From assembly GCA_945869935.1 (NCBI GenBank), contig CAMBSA010000109.1:1-6518 (forward strand): a stretch of 6,518 nt of DNA. The letters run 5' to 3'. This document shows positions 1-6,452 of the stretch, piece by piece. The notes beneath the pieces were generated by a model that did no database searches, had not been told where the DNA came from, and saw only the letters and a program-made list of their open reading frames with translations. How positions within the stretch are numbered: the first letter of the stretch is position 1; the number at the start of each line of letters is the position of its first letter. Both the position numbers and the translations under genes were made by a program. This stretch comes from Bordetella parapertussis. Lineage in GTDB: Bacteria > Pseudomonadota > Gammaproteobacteria > Burkholderiales > SG8-39.

Positions 1-2
1 AG

Positions 3-1058
3 AGCTTCAACCCGGTGTACGGCAGCACCGTCAATCCCTGGGATGCGACACGCTCCCCCGGCGGTTCCTCCGGTGGCGCTTCTGCTGCACTCGCCGCCGG
101 CTTCACCGCGCTCGAACTCGGCAGCGACATCGGCGGTTCGATCCGGATGCCGGCACATTTCTGCGGCGTGTACGGCCACAAGCCGAGTTTCGGCATCGTG
201 CCGGTGCGCGGCCATGCCACCGCCGCAGGACTCCCACCGGATGACATCAATGCGGTGGGACCGCTCGCACGCTCGGCGGAGGACCTCGATCTTGCGATGC
301 GCATCCTTGCCGGCCCCGAGGGACCGCAGGCACGCGCGTGGCGGCTGGCACTGCCCGAGCCGGATCGTGCCAATCTGCGCGATTTCCGTATCGCGGTGAA
401 AACCGGCGACGCGGACTTTCCGGTGGATGAAGACACGCGCAAAACCACTCTCGCGGTGGCGCAGGTGTTGCGGGATGCAGGCGCGACCGTCACCCTCGAT
501 CCGCCCCTGCCCATCCCGAGCCGCGATTACTACGAACTGCATATCGCGCTCGCACGCGCCTCGACCGCGTTTCGCAGGATGCCGGACGAGGTGGCGGCAC
601 TTGCGACGGCCGCGGCACGACTGCCGAAGGACGATCACGGTTACGAAGCACTGATGCTTCGCGGCCTGACGCAAACCCACCGCGACTGGCTGGAGCGCAA
701 TGTCGAGCGGCAGCGCCTGCGCGACGGTTGGGAGATTTTTTTCCGGCAGCACGATGCGCTGATCGCGCCGGTGTCGCCGACGCCGGCCTTCCCGCACATG
801 CACGATACGCCGAAGCCGGAACAGCAACTGATCGTGGACGGCGGCCTGCGGCCGAATTCGGACACCTACTTCTGGATAGGACTTGCCGCGATGTCCTACC
901 TGCCCGCGACCACGATTCCCGCGGGCACATCCTCGGGCGGCCTGCCTATCGGCCTGCAGATTCTCGGCCCCGACTACTCGGACCTGCGCTGCATCGCGCT
1001 CGCGCGACATCTCGAAGCCGCGCACCGCGGGTTCCGGAATCCGCCGGGATTTGCCTGA
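3..1058 (+). CDS. Amidase-signature family hydrolase, 5'-truncated by window edge
   Basis: This is the C-terminal part of an amidase-signature (AS) enzyme; the family hydrolyses carboxamide C-N bonds, usually in the cytoplasm. The frame is open to the first base, so about 351 residues remain of a family that usually has 450-500. The GTG at nt 15 is internal, because the codons before it (S-F-N-P) continue the normal AS motif leading into NPWD. The glycine/serine-rich signature RSPGGSSGG is followed by GSDIGGSIRMPA. The cis-Ser codon lies at nt 66-68 and the nucleophile Ser codon at nt 138-140. They are 24 residues apart, as in fatty acid amide hydrolase. The catalytic Lys would lie upstream and is not visible. 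The C-terminal TIPAG...GLPIGLQILGP block is typical and the end looks intact. Substrate specificity cannot be read; GatA-like, indoleacetamide-like or general amidases all share this core. It converges on the Bug 1 gene with only 30 bp between stop codons. Confidence 0.93.
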   Translation, partial: SFNPVYGSTVNPWDATRSPGGSSGGASAALAAGFTALELGSDIGGSIRMPAHFCGVYGHKPSFGIVPVRGHATAAGLPPDDINAVGPLARSAEDLDLAMRILAGPEGPQARAWRLALPEPDRANLRDFRIAVKTGDADFPVDEDTRKTTLAVAQVLRDAGATVTLDPPLPIPSRDYYELHIALARASTAFRRMPDEVAALATAAARLPKDDHGYEALMLRGLTQTHRDWLERNVERQRLRDGWEIFFRQHDALIAPVSPTPAFPHMHDTPKPEQQLIVDGGLRPNSDTYFWIGLAAMSYLPATTIPAGTSSGGLPIGLQILGPDYSDLRCIALARHLEAAHRGFRNPPGFA

Positions 1059-1061
1059 CTT

Positions 1062-1109
1062 ACTCCGGCTTGATGCCGGCAAGAAAGGTCACTCCGGCTT
1101 GATGCCGGC
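1062..1109. repeat. Two direct copies of a 19-bp hairpin element at a convergent gene junction
   Basis: The 19-mer ACTCCGGCTTGATGCCGGC occurs perfectly at 1062-1080 and 1091-1109, offset by 29 bp. Each copy holds the inverted repeat CCGGC-TTGAT-GCCGG (5-bp stem, 5-nt loop), at 1066-1080 and 1095-1109. The right copy is the coding end of the - strand Bug gene (residues AGIKPE plus the first base read of its stop). The left copy lies in the gap, starting 3 bp after the amidase stop. Neither hairpin is followed by a T-run on either strand, so these are not canonical intrinsic terminators. They could still form weak 3'-end structures for both converging transcripts. Confidence 0.8.
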
Positions 1110-2102
1110 GTATTCGACGATCGCCTTCACCTTCTCCGCATCGGTGCGCATCAGGGCGCCCATGTCGGCGCCGGTGGCGAAGGACACTTCCATGCCGCCG
1201 CTGGCGATCCGCTGCACCACCTCGGGCATTGCCACCACCGTACGGATGTCACGCTCCATTTTTGCGATCACCTCTTTCGGCGTCGCCGCCGGCACCATGA
1301 AGCCGTAATAGATGCTCGAGTCGTAATCCTTCAGCTCCGGCACGCCAGACTCGCGAAATGTCGGCAAGTTGGGCGCCGAAGGTGAACGGTTTTTCGATGT
1401 GATCGCGAGGATCTTGAGCTTGCCGGTGTTCTGATGCGGCAGCAGCGTGTTGAGTGAGGAAATCACCGTGTCTATCTGACCCGCCACCGTGTCCACCACC
1501 GCTGCCGCACAACCGCGGTACGGGATATGCAGGGCAAAGGTCTTGGTCTGGAACTTGAACAACTCGAAGGCGAAGTGGTGCGCAGTCGCCACGCCGCAGG
1601 TTGCATAGGAAGTCTTGCCCGGCCCCGAGCGCAGCAGGTCAACCAATTCCTTCAGCGTGTTCTCCTTCACCCGCGGATGGACGGCTATCGCCATCGGCGC
1701 GGAAGCGGCGAGCGCGACCGGCGCGAAATCCCGGAACAGGTCGAAGGGCAGTTTCGGGTACAGGGCCACGTTGATCGGCTGAGCACTCGACGCAAGCAGC
1801 AGCGTGTAGCCGTCCGCCGGCGAGCGGAACACCGCCTCGACGCCGATATTGCCGCCCGCGCCGATGCGGTTTTCCACCACCACCTGCTGCTTCCAGATAT
1901 CGGTGAGCTTGTCACCCACCAGGCGTGCGGTGAAATCCGCCGCTCCACCCGCGGTGAAGGTGACGATCACTTTTACCGGCTTGGTCGGAAACGCGCCCTG
2001 CGCCAGCGCCGCGCCGGACGCACCCGCCATCAGCACAAGCGCAAGCGCGTTGTGCATCCACTGCCGCGCGCTGCCTGCCACTCCCGAATCGAATCTGTTC
2101 AA
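1089..2102 (-). CDS. Bug/TctC-family periplasmic solute-binding protein (Bug 1)
   Basis: This is a secreted binding protein of the tripartite tricarboxylate transporter receptor (TctC/Bug) family, which captures small, mostly carboxylated solutes in the periplasm. With a TTG start at 2102 it has 337 residues. A Sec signal peptide spans about residues 1-34 (hydrophobic core NALALVLMAGASGAALA, cleavage after ALA before QG). The mature part begins FPTKPVKVIVTFTAGGAADFTARLVGDKL, the first ligand-loop region. ENR-GAGGNIG, then SPADGYTLLLAS, then the second loop YATCGVATAHH, HIPYRG and a C-terminal AGIKPE follow in family order. Cysteines at 169 and 198 sit at pocket-adjacent positions where Bug 2 of this window has Gln and Thr. 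The start was chosen for AAGGGG placed 7 nt upstream; ATG at 2057 (322 aa) is the alternative. The gene begins 20 nt after the molybdenum hydroxylase stop, so the two are probably co-transcribed. No transporter membrane genes are present, which is usual for Bug proteins. The ligand is unknown. Confidence 0.93.
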   Translation of the reverse strand: MNRFDSGVAGSARQWMHNALALVLMAGASGAALAQGAFPTKPVKVIVTFTAGGAADFTARLVGDKLTDIWKQQVVVENRIGAGGNIGVEAVFRSPADGYTLLLASSAQPINVALYPKLPFDLFRDFAPVALAASAPMAIAVHPRVKENTLKELVDLLRSGPGKTSYATCGVATAHHFAFELFKFQTKTFALHIPYRGCAAAVVDTVAGQIDTVISSLNTLLPHQNTGKLKILAITSKNRSPSAPNLPTFRESGVPELKDYDSSIYYGFMVPAATPKEVIAKMERDIRTVVAMPEVVQRIASGGMEVSFATGADMGALMRTDAEKVKAIVEYAGIKPE

Positions 2103-2109
2103 TCTCTTT

Positions 2110-2115
2110 CCCCTT
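2110..2115 (-). promoter_or_regulatory. Ribosome binding site supporting the TTG start of Bug 1
   Basis: On the - strand, AAGGGG is followed by the 7-nt purine-rich spacer AAAGAGA and then TTG (2102-2100). The site lies inside the short gap after the molybdenum hydroxylase stop codon. The downstream in-frame ATG at 2057 and GTG at 2081 lack a comparably placed purine run. This favours the TTG start, which also gives the signal peptide an Arg-containing n-region. Confidence 0.6.
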
Positions 2116-2122
2116 GAATGAA

Positions 2123-4450
2123 TTATTTTTTCGCTAGGCTGTTTTTGGCACTGCAGGCCTGATCGATCAGCCGCCATACATTCTGTGCCGAGAGCGGCAG
2201 GTCGTGCACCTGCACGCCCAGCGGCGCGAGCGCCGCCGCCACCGCGTTGGAGATCACCCCCGCCACCGGAATCACGCCGCCTTCGCCCGCGCCCTTGGCG
2301 CCGAGCGGATTGTTCGGTGACGGAAACTGCTCCAGCACCACCGCATGCAGGTTCGGGAAGTTGTCGGCGCGCGGCAGCGCGTAGTCCATCAGCGAGCCGC
2401 TTTGCAGCTGGCCCTGGTCGTCGTAGACCAGTTCCTCGAGCAGCACGCCGCCCAGGCCCTGCACCAGCGCGCCTATCGTCTGCCCGTGCAGCGTGGCGGG
2501 ATTGATGATCCGCCCGACATCCTCGACCGCGATGTAGTCCAGCACCGCGACTTCGCCGGTATCGGGATCGACCGCCACATGCGCCGCATGCGCGCCGTAG
2601 CTGTAGGTGCGCTTGCGACTGGCGAAGCTGTCCTCGGCGCTGATGCCCTGCGCACCCGCGATGTCCGCCCATTCGAGCATCCGTCCGTCGGGCGCAGTCG
2701 CAAAGCCCTCTGATAGCGTCACCCTCTCCGGCGCGCACTCGAACTTTTGCGCGGCCACCTCGCGCATCGCCTGCTGCAGCTTGATCGCCGCGCCGAGAAT
2801 CGCCGAGCCGCCCATGACGATCGAGCGCGAACTGTAGCTGCCGAAGCCTTCGGCAACGAAGGTGGTGGAACCGTGGAACACGCTGCGAATCCGGCTCATC
2901 GGGACGCCGAGAGCATCGGAGGCAATCTGCGTGAAGGCGGTCTCCAGCCCTTGCCCCACCGCGGACGATCCGGTGTACACCGCAATCCGCCCGTCGGACT
3001 CGAGCACGAGACGCGCCCCCTCGCGCGGCCCCGAGGCGCCGCCTTCGATGTAACAGCCGACCGCGATGCCGTGATATCGGCCGTCCTTCAGCGTGCCGTT
3101 GAGCGCCGACTTGCCCGTCCAGTCGAATTCATCGAGGCAGCGCTCGAGCGTCATGCGGTAGTCGCCGCTGTCGCACTCGGTGGCATCGCCAAAGGGTTGT
3201 ACCGTCGGCAGCGCATACGGCATCTCGGTGGAACTCACCAGGTTGCGGCGGCGGAATTCCACCCTATCGATGCCGAGATCCTGCGCCGCAAGGTCGAGCA
3301 GGCGTTCGCGAAAGAAGTCCGTCTCGTATCTACCGGGCGCACGGTAGGTTGCCACCGGCGTCTTGTTGGTGAGCAGCAGGCTGACGTCCATGCCGACATG
3401 CGGGATGCGGTACGGCCCTGTGCAAACTTGCGCGATGTTGCGCGAGGGCGTGACACCGACCGTGCGAAGGTAGGCACCGACGTCGGTGCGCGCACGACCG
3501 CGAAGGCCAAGGATGGTGCCGTCGAGGGTGCAGGCGATCTCGATGTCGCAATCCGCGTCGCGCGCATGGTTGGTAGCCAGGAAATGATCGCTGCGGGTCT
3601 CGATCCACTTCACCGGCCGGCCGAGCCGCATCGAAGCGAAGGGAGCGAGAAAATCCTCGGGATAGAACTCACCGCGCGCACCGAAGGCACCGCCGATGTC
3701 GCATTCGAGCACGTCGATCGCCGACTCCTCGAGCAGCAGCATCGCCGCAAGAATCCGCCGGTTGGCAAACGGCACCTTGCTTGCGCCGTCGATCACGAGC
3801 CGCTTTTGCACCGGGTCCCAGTCGGCAATCAGGCCGCGGGTTTCGATCGGGATCGCGGTATGGCGATGCATGCTGAAGCGCTCGCGCCGACTATAGGGCG
3901 CGTCCCGAAATGCGGAATCGACGTCCCCGCGCGCCGCTCGCAGCGTCATTGCCCGGTTGGTCTTCGCGTCCTCGTGAAGGATGCTGCCATCTCCTTGCGC
4001 GGTGTCGCGGTCGCTCACCGCGGGCAGGTGCTCGTACTCGACCCGCACCGCTTCCATCGCGTCCTCGGCGCGCGCGCGCGTATCCGCCACCACAAAGGCC
4101 ACCGGCTCGCCGACGTAGCGCACCTTGTCCACCGCGATCACCGGTTGCTGGAACACGAGCAGGCTCGGATGCGCCTCCTGCCTGAGCGGAATCTGCGGCA
4201 CCAACTCGCCTATATCCCGGGCGGTGATCACCGCCTTCACCCCCGGCATGCCGAGCGCCAGGGATGCATCGATCGACACGATGCGCGCATGCGCCACCGG
4301 GCTTCGCAGCACCACGCCGCAGAGCATGCCGGCACGGGTCATATCACCGAGATAGGTGCCCTTGCCTTGCAGGAATCGGCCGTCTTCAACGCGATCGACC
4401 GCGCGTCCGACGTTCGGGCCTGCGGTCCTGAGGTCTTTGAGATCGGTCAT
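2123..4450 (-). CDS. Xanthine dehydrogenase/aldehyde oxidase-family molybdopterin-binding (large) subunit
   Basis: This is the catalytic large subunit of a molybdenum hydroxylase (775 aa, usual for the stand-alone bacterial subunit). Such enzymes hydroxylate N-heterocycles, aldehydes or related carbons with water, passing electrons through FeS and FAD partner subunits. Visible regions in order: the a/b hammerhead domain (about residues 25-145, GRFLQGKGTYLGDM to VRVEYEHLPAV); a first Moco-binding domain (about 165-400) with GGAFG at 253-257 and the active-site loop TYRAPGR at 368-374; a second Moco-binding domain (about 425-740) with VGQG at 498-501, SYSSRS at 538-543, GRIINPATLHGQ at 646-657, and the catalytic Glu as E723 in GAKGAGEGG. 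The loop lacks the copper-binding Cys of form I CO dehydrogenase (AYRCSFR), so it is not a CoxL of that type. No signal peptide is seen; cytoplasmic. The small and medium subunit genes are not adjacent: a divergent gene lies upstream and a Bug gene downstream. The ATG has only a weak GGA 10 nt upstream. Substrate unknown. Confidence 0.95.
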   Translation of the reverse strand: MTDLKDLRTAGPNVGRAVDRVEDGRFLQGKGTYLGDMTRAGMLCGVVLRSPVAHARIVSIDASLALGMPGVKAVITARDIGELVPQIPLRQEAHPSLLVFQQPVIAVDKVRYVGEPVAFVVADTRARAEDAMEAVRVEYEHLPAVSDRDTAQGDGSILHEDAKTNRAMTLRAARGDVDSAFRDAPYSRRERFSMHRHTAIPIETRGLIADWDPVQKRLVIDGASKVPFANRRILAAMLLLEESAIDVLECDIGGAFGARGEFYPEDFLAPFASMRLGRPVKWIETRSDHFLATNHARDADCDIEIACTLDGTILGLRGRARTDVGAYLRTVGVTPSRNIAQVCTGPYRIPHVGMDVSLLLTNKTPVATYRAPGRYETDFFRERLLDLAAQDLGIDRVEFRRRNLVSSTEMPYALPTVQPFGDATECDSGDYRMTLERCLDEFDWTGKSALNGTLKDGRYHGIAVGCYIEGGASGPREGARLVLESDGRIAVYTGSSAVGQGLETAFTQIASDALGVPMSRIRSVFHGSTTFVAEGFGSYSSRSIVMGGSAILGAAIKLQQAMREVAAQKFECAPERVTLSEGFATAPDGRMLEWADIAGAQGISAEDSFASRKRTYSYGAHAAHVAVDPDTGEVAVLDYIAVEDVGRIINPATLHGQTIGALVQGLGGVLLEELVYDDQGQLQSGSLMDYALPRADNFPNLHAVVLEQFPSPNNPLGAKGAGEGGVIPVAGVISNAVAAALAPLGVQVHDLPLSAQNVWRLIDQACSAKNSLAKK

Positions 4451-4454
4451 GTAG

Positions 4455-4470
4455 TTTCAGTCCGTTGAAA
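4455..4470. promoter_or_regulatory. Candidate operator dyad TTTCA-N6-TGAAA in the divergent control region
   Basis: A perfect 5-bp inverted repeat, TTTCA (4455-4459) and TGAAA (4466-4470), is separated by GTCCGT. It begins 5 bp outside the start codon of the - strand molybdenum hydroxylase gene. Its right arm overlaps the putative -35 box of the + strand promoter. A protein bound here could block + strand initiation and affect the - strand leader at once. The arms are short, so chance is a serious alternative. Confidence 0.3.
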
Positions 4471-4493
4471 TCGTGTTCGCCGTCGGTTACATT
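4465..4493 (+). promoter_or_regulatory. Putative sigma70-type promoter for the Bug 2-dioxygenase unit
   Basis: TTGAAA (4465-4470, five of six bases of the -35 consensus) is followed by a 17-nt spacer and TACATT (4488-4493, four of six of the -10 consensus). Transcription would start near nt 4500, giving a leader of about 80 nt to the chosen Bug 2 start. The position also argues against initiating translation at the TTG that forms the first bases of the -35 box. I found no comparably good pair on the opposite strand for the molybdenum hydroxylase gene. Confidence 0.45.
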
Positions 4494-4562
4494 GGGGCGG
4501 TACCGTGCGCTGCCGCGAATGAAAAAACAGGGCTGTCACGGCAGGAGGATTTCATCCAATCC

Positions 4563-4568
4563 AGGGAG
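4563..4568 (+). promoter_or_regulatory. Ribosome binding site deciding the Bug 2 start
   Basis: AGGGAG lies 10 nt before the ATG at 4579 and only 1 nt before the ATG at 4570, which favours 4579. A stronger-looking AGGAGG at 4543-4548 has no ATG, GTG or TTG at normal distance. It lies partly in a short inverted repeat (GGAT-TTC-ATCC, 4547-4557). Confidence 0.5.
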
Positions 4569-4578
4569 AATGGCTTTC

Positions 4579-5541
4579 ATGCAACTGCACCTGTACTTGC
4601 TGCTCCTCGTTTCGCTGATTTCGCTCGCGCCTGCGGTCCAGTCGCAGGATTATCCCAGCAAACCGGTGCGCCTCATCGTCGCCTCGCCTCCGGGCGGCGG
4701 CACCGACATCATCGGCCGGCTGATCGCGGAAAAGCTGCAGGCGCGCTGGGGCCAGCCTGTCATCGTCGAGAATCGCGGCGGAAGCGCGAGCAACATCGGC
4801 GCGGATGCGGTCGCCAAGTCCGCACCCGACGGTTATACCCTGCTGGTCACGGCGCAGGGCGCTCTGGTAATCAACAAAAGCCTGTATTCGAAGCTCGCCT
4901 ACGACCCGGACGCCTTCGTCCCGGTCTCGATGCTCGCATCCACGCCTGCGGTTCTTCTGATCCATCCGAAAGTACCCGCCAACAATGTGCAGGAGCTGAT
5001 CGCCCATGCGCGCGCCAATCCCGGCAAACTCAACTACGCGACCCAGGGAATCGGAACGTCCGCGCACCTCACCTCGGAATTGTTCAACGCCAGTGCCGAC
5101 GTGAAAATTGTCCACGTACCTTACGTCGGCACCGCGCGCGCCCTGCTTGATCTCGTTGCGGGCGAAGTGAGCATGCTGTTCGGGGAGATCGCGACGGCCG
5201 GGCCGCACATTCGCAGCGGCAAATTGCGCGCGCTCGGTGTCGGCAGCGAGAAGCGCAGCGCGCTGATGCCCGACCTGCCTTCCGTCGCAGAGGTTCTTCC
5301 GGGCTTCTACTCGGTCACCTGGTGGGGAATGGTCGCTCCCCCGGGGACGCCGGCCGGCACCGCCGGTTTTGTGTCCGCGGCGGTGGCCGATGCACTGAAG
5401 CAGGCCGACGTCAACAAGCGCCTTCTCGATCTCAGCATCGAGGGTGCAGGGAGCACACCGGCCGAACTCGCCCGCTACATGCAGCGCGAACGCGAGTACT
5501 GGGGCAAGATCATCCGCATGTCCGGCGCAAGAGCCGATTGA
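4579..5541 (+). CDS. Bug/TctC-family periplasmic solute-binding protein (Bug 2)
   Basis: This is a second TctC/Bug receptor, 320 aa from the chosen ATG, normal for the family. The signal peptide spans about residues 1-22 (core LYLLLLVSLISLAPAV, likely cleavage VQS before QD). Then come DYPSKPVRLIVASPPGGGTDIIGRLIAEKL (first ligand loop), VENRGGSASNIGADAVAKSAPDGYTLL, LNYATQGIGTSAHLTSELF (second ligand loop), VHVPYVGTARALLDLVAGEV and the conserved C-terminal lobe. The n-region from 4579 has no Lys or Arg. Starts at ATG 4570 (three residues longer) or ATG 4519 (MKKQ..., positively charged n-region, poorer ribosome site) are therefore possible; the TTG at 4465 overlaps the putative promoter and is unlikely. 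The gene is first in a + strand pair, 18 nt before the dioxygenase, which suggests it supplies or senses that enzyme's substrate. It is clearly divergent in sequence from Bug 1, so not a recent duplicate. Ligand unknown. Confidence 0.94.
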   Translation: MQLHLYLLLLVSLISLAPAVQSQDYPSKPVRLIVASPPGGGTDIIGRLIAEKLQARWGQPVIVENRGGSASNIGADAVAKSAPDGYTLLVTAQGALVINKSLYSKLAYDPDAFVPVSMLASTPAVLLIHPKVPANNVQELIAHARANPGKLNYATQGIGTSAHLTSELFNASADVKIVHVPYVGTARALLDLVAGEVSMLFGEIATAGPHIRSGKLRALGVGSEKRSALMPDLPSVAEVLPGFYSVTWWGMVAPPGTPAGTAGFVSAAVADALKQADVNKRLLDLSIEGAGSTPAELARYMQREREYWGKIIRMSGARAD

Positions 5542-5559
5542 AAAGCCAGGAACAGAACC

Positions 5560-6438
5560 ATGAGCCAGACCAACGCAGCCGCATCGACCGCGGGTCAATC
5601 CCTTCGCATCACCCCGGTGTCGCCCGCCATTGGCGCCGAGATCGGCGGGATCGACCTCACCCGTCCACTCGAAGAGGTGACCTTCAGACAAATCGAGCAG
5701 GCCTGGTTCGACGGCGTGATCCTGCTGTTTCGCGGGCAGAACCTCGGCGAAGACGACCAGGTGCGATTCGCCGAGCGCTTCGGCTCGCTGGTGGGCTCCT
5801 ACGACAAGGCAAAGCAGGCCGATCGCAAGCACCACCATTACGCGATCATGTACATCTCCAACATTCGCGAGAACGGCAAGCTGATCGGCGCCCTGCCCGA
5901 TGGCGAGATGTACTTTCACTCCGATCAGTGCCACGCCGAACGGCCCGCCAAGGCGACGATGCTCTATGCGCTGGAAATCCCCTCAAAAGGCGGCGATACG
6001 CTGTTCTCGAACATGTACAAGGCCTACGAGGCCCTGCCCGACGAGCTGAAAACGCGGCTGGCTGGCATGAAGGCGGAGAACGTCTACGACTACAGCGACG
6101 AAACCACCCAGAAGCGCGGATCCAAGATCCGCGAGGGTGTGAAACACACTGCGCACCCGATTTTTCGCACCCATCCCGATACCGGACGCAAGGCGCTTTA
6201 TGTCAATCGCCTGATGACCGATCACATCGTCGGGATGCCTGCGGCGGAAAGCGACGAGATCCTGAATTTCCTGTTCAATCACTCGGAGAAGCCGGAGTTC
6301 GTCTACGCGCACCAATGGAAGGTCGGCGACCTGATTCTCTGGGACAACCGCTGCAGCATCCACGCGCGCACCGATTTCGATGCGAGCGAGCGCCGCAAGC
6401 TGCGGCGCATCACTGTGCTGGGCGACGAACCGCGCTAG
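5560..6438 (+). CDS. TauD/TfdA-family Fe(II)/2-oxoglutarate-dependent dioxygenase
   Basis: This 292-aa protein has the length of a typical TauD/TfdA enzyme, a cytoplasmic non-haem iron oxygenase that couples 2-oxoglutarate decarboxylation to substrate hydroxylation. The N-terminal ITPVSPAIGAEIGGIDLTRPL and LLFRGQNL...FAERFGSL blocks are family hallmarks. The facial triad is H120 and D122 (FHSDQCH) and H268 (SIHAR). The 2-oxoglutarate contacts are T147 (SKGGDTLFS) and R279; R283 matches the arginine that binds the anionic group of taurine in TauD. By motif alignment from memory, TauD's taurine-binding H70 and Y73 positions are S80 and K83 here, so taurine is an unlikely substrate. A TfdA-like or other carboxylate substrate is possible. 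AGGA sits 8 nt before the ATG. The gene follows Bug 2 by 18 nt with no room for a promoter, so it is co-transcribed. Its last codons and TAG stop form the left arm and part of the loop of a hairpin that begins a tandem repeat. Confidence 0.95.
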   Translation: MSQTNAAASTAGQSLRITPVSPAIGAEIGGIDLTRPLEEVTFRQIEQAWFDGVILLFRGQNLGEDDQVRFAERFGSLVGSYDKAKQADRKHHHYAIMYISNIRENGKLIGALPDGEMYFHSDQCHAERPAKATMLYALEIPSKGGDTLFSNMYKAYEALPDELKTRLAGMKAENVYDYSDETTQKRGSKIREGVKHTAHPIFRTHPDTGRKALYVNRLMTDHIVGMPAAESDEILNFLFNHSEKPEFVYAHQWKVGDLILWDNRCSIHARTDFDASERRKLRRITVLGDEPR

Positions 6439-6452
6439 ATACTTGAGCGCGG
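6430..6452 (+). other. Stem-loop spanning the dioxygenase stop codon
   Basis: CCGCGCT (6430-6436) pairs perfectly with AGCGCGG (6446-6452) around the 9-nt loop AGATACTTG. The last base of the left arm is the T of the TAG stop, and the remaining two stop bases are in the loop. No T-run follows, so it does not qualify as a standard intrinsic terminator. It may act as a 3'-end stabilising structure or simply be the degenerate first unit of the adjoining repeat array. Confidence 0.6.

Noticed and set aside
1059..1112. Bidirectional intrinsic terminator between amidase and Bug 1
   Set aside because: The hairpins have only 5-bp stems and no T-run follows on either strand, so a canonical terminator call is not supported.
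2103..2738. Upstream extension of the Bug 1 reading frame into the hydroxylase gene, giving an apparent 549-aa protein
   Set aside because: The extra 212 codons overlap the hydroxylase gene out of frame and read as low-complexity Arg/Gly/Ala. The signal peptide and ribosome site mark the true start near 2102.
4068..4080. Alternating GC run as a slippage or Z-DNA site
   Set aside because: It is short, encodes normal residues (TRARA) of the hydroxylase, and the frame is intact; such runs are common in GC-rich genes.
2123..4450. Naming the gene coxL (CO dehydrogenase)
   Set aside because: The active-site loop lacks the form I cysteine and the coxM and coxS partners are absent.
2747..4468. 573-codon open frame on the + strand opposite the molybdenum hydroxylase gene
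   Set aside because: It is antisense to a gene with full family motifs; its His/Arg/Ala-rich translation shows no recognisable domain. Long antisense frames are expected opposite GC-rich coding sequence.
4498..4505. CGGTACCG palindrome as an operator
   Set aside because: It is an 8-bp palindrome without extension or a second copy; too short to support beyond chance.
4552..5934. 460-codon open frame on the - strand opposite Bug 2 and the dioxygenase
   Set aside because: It spans two unrelated genes antisense and shows no family motif or ribosome site; a composition shadow.
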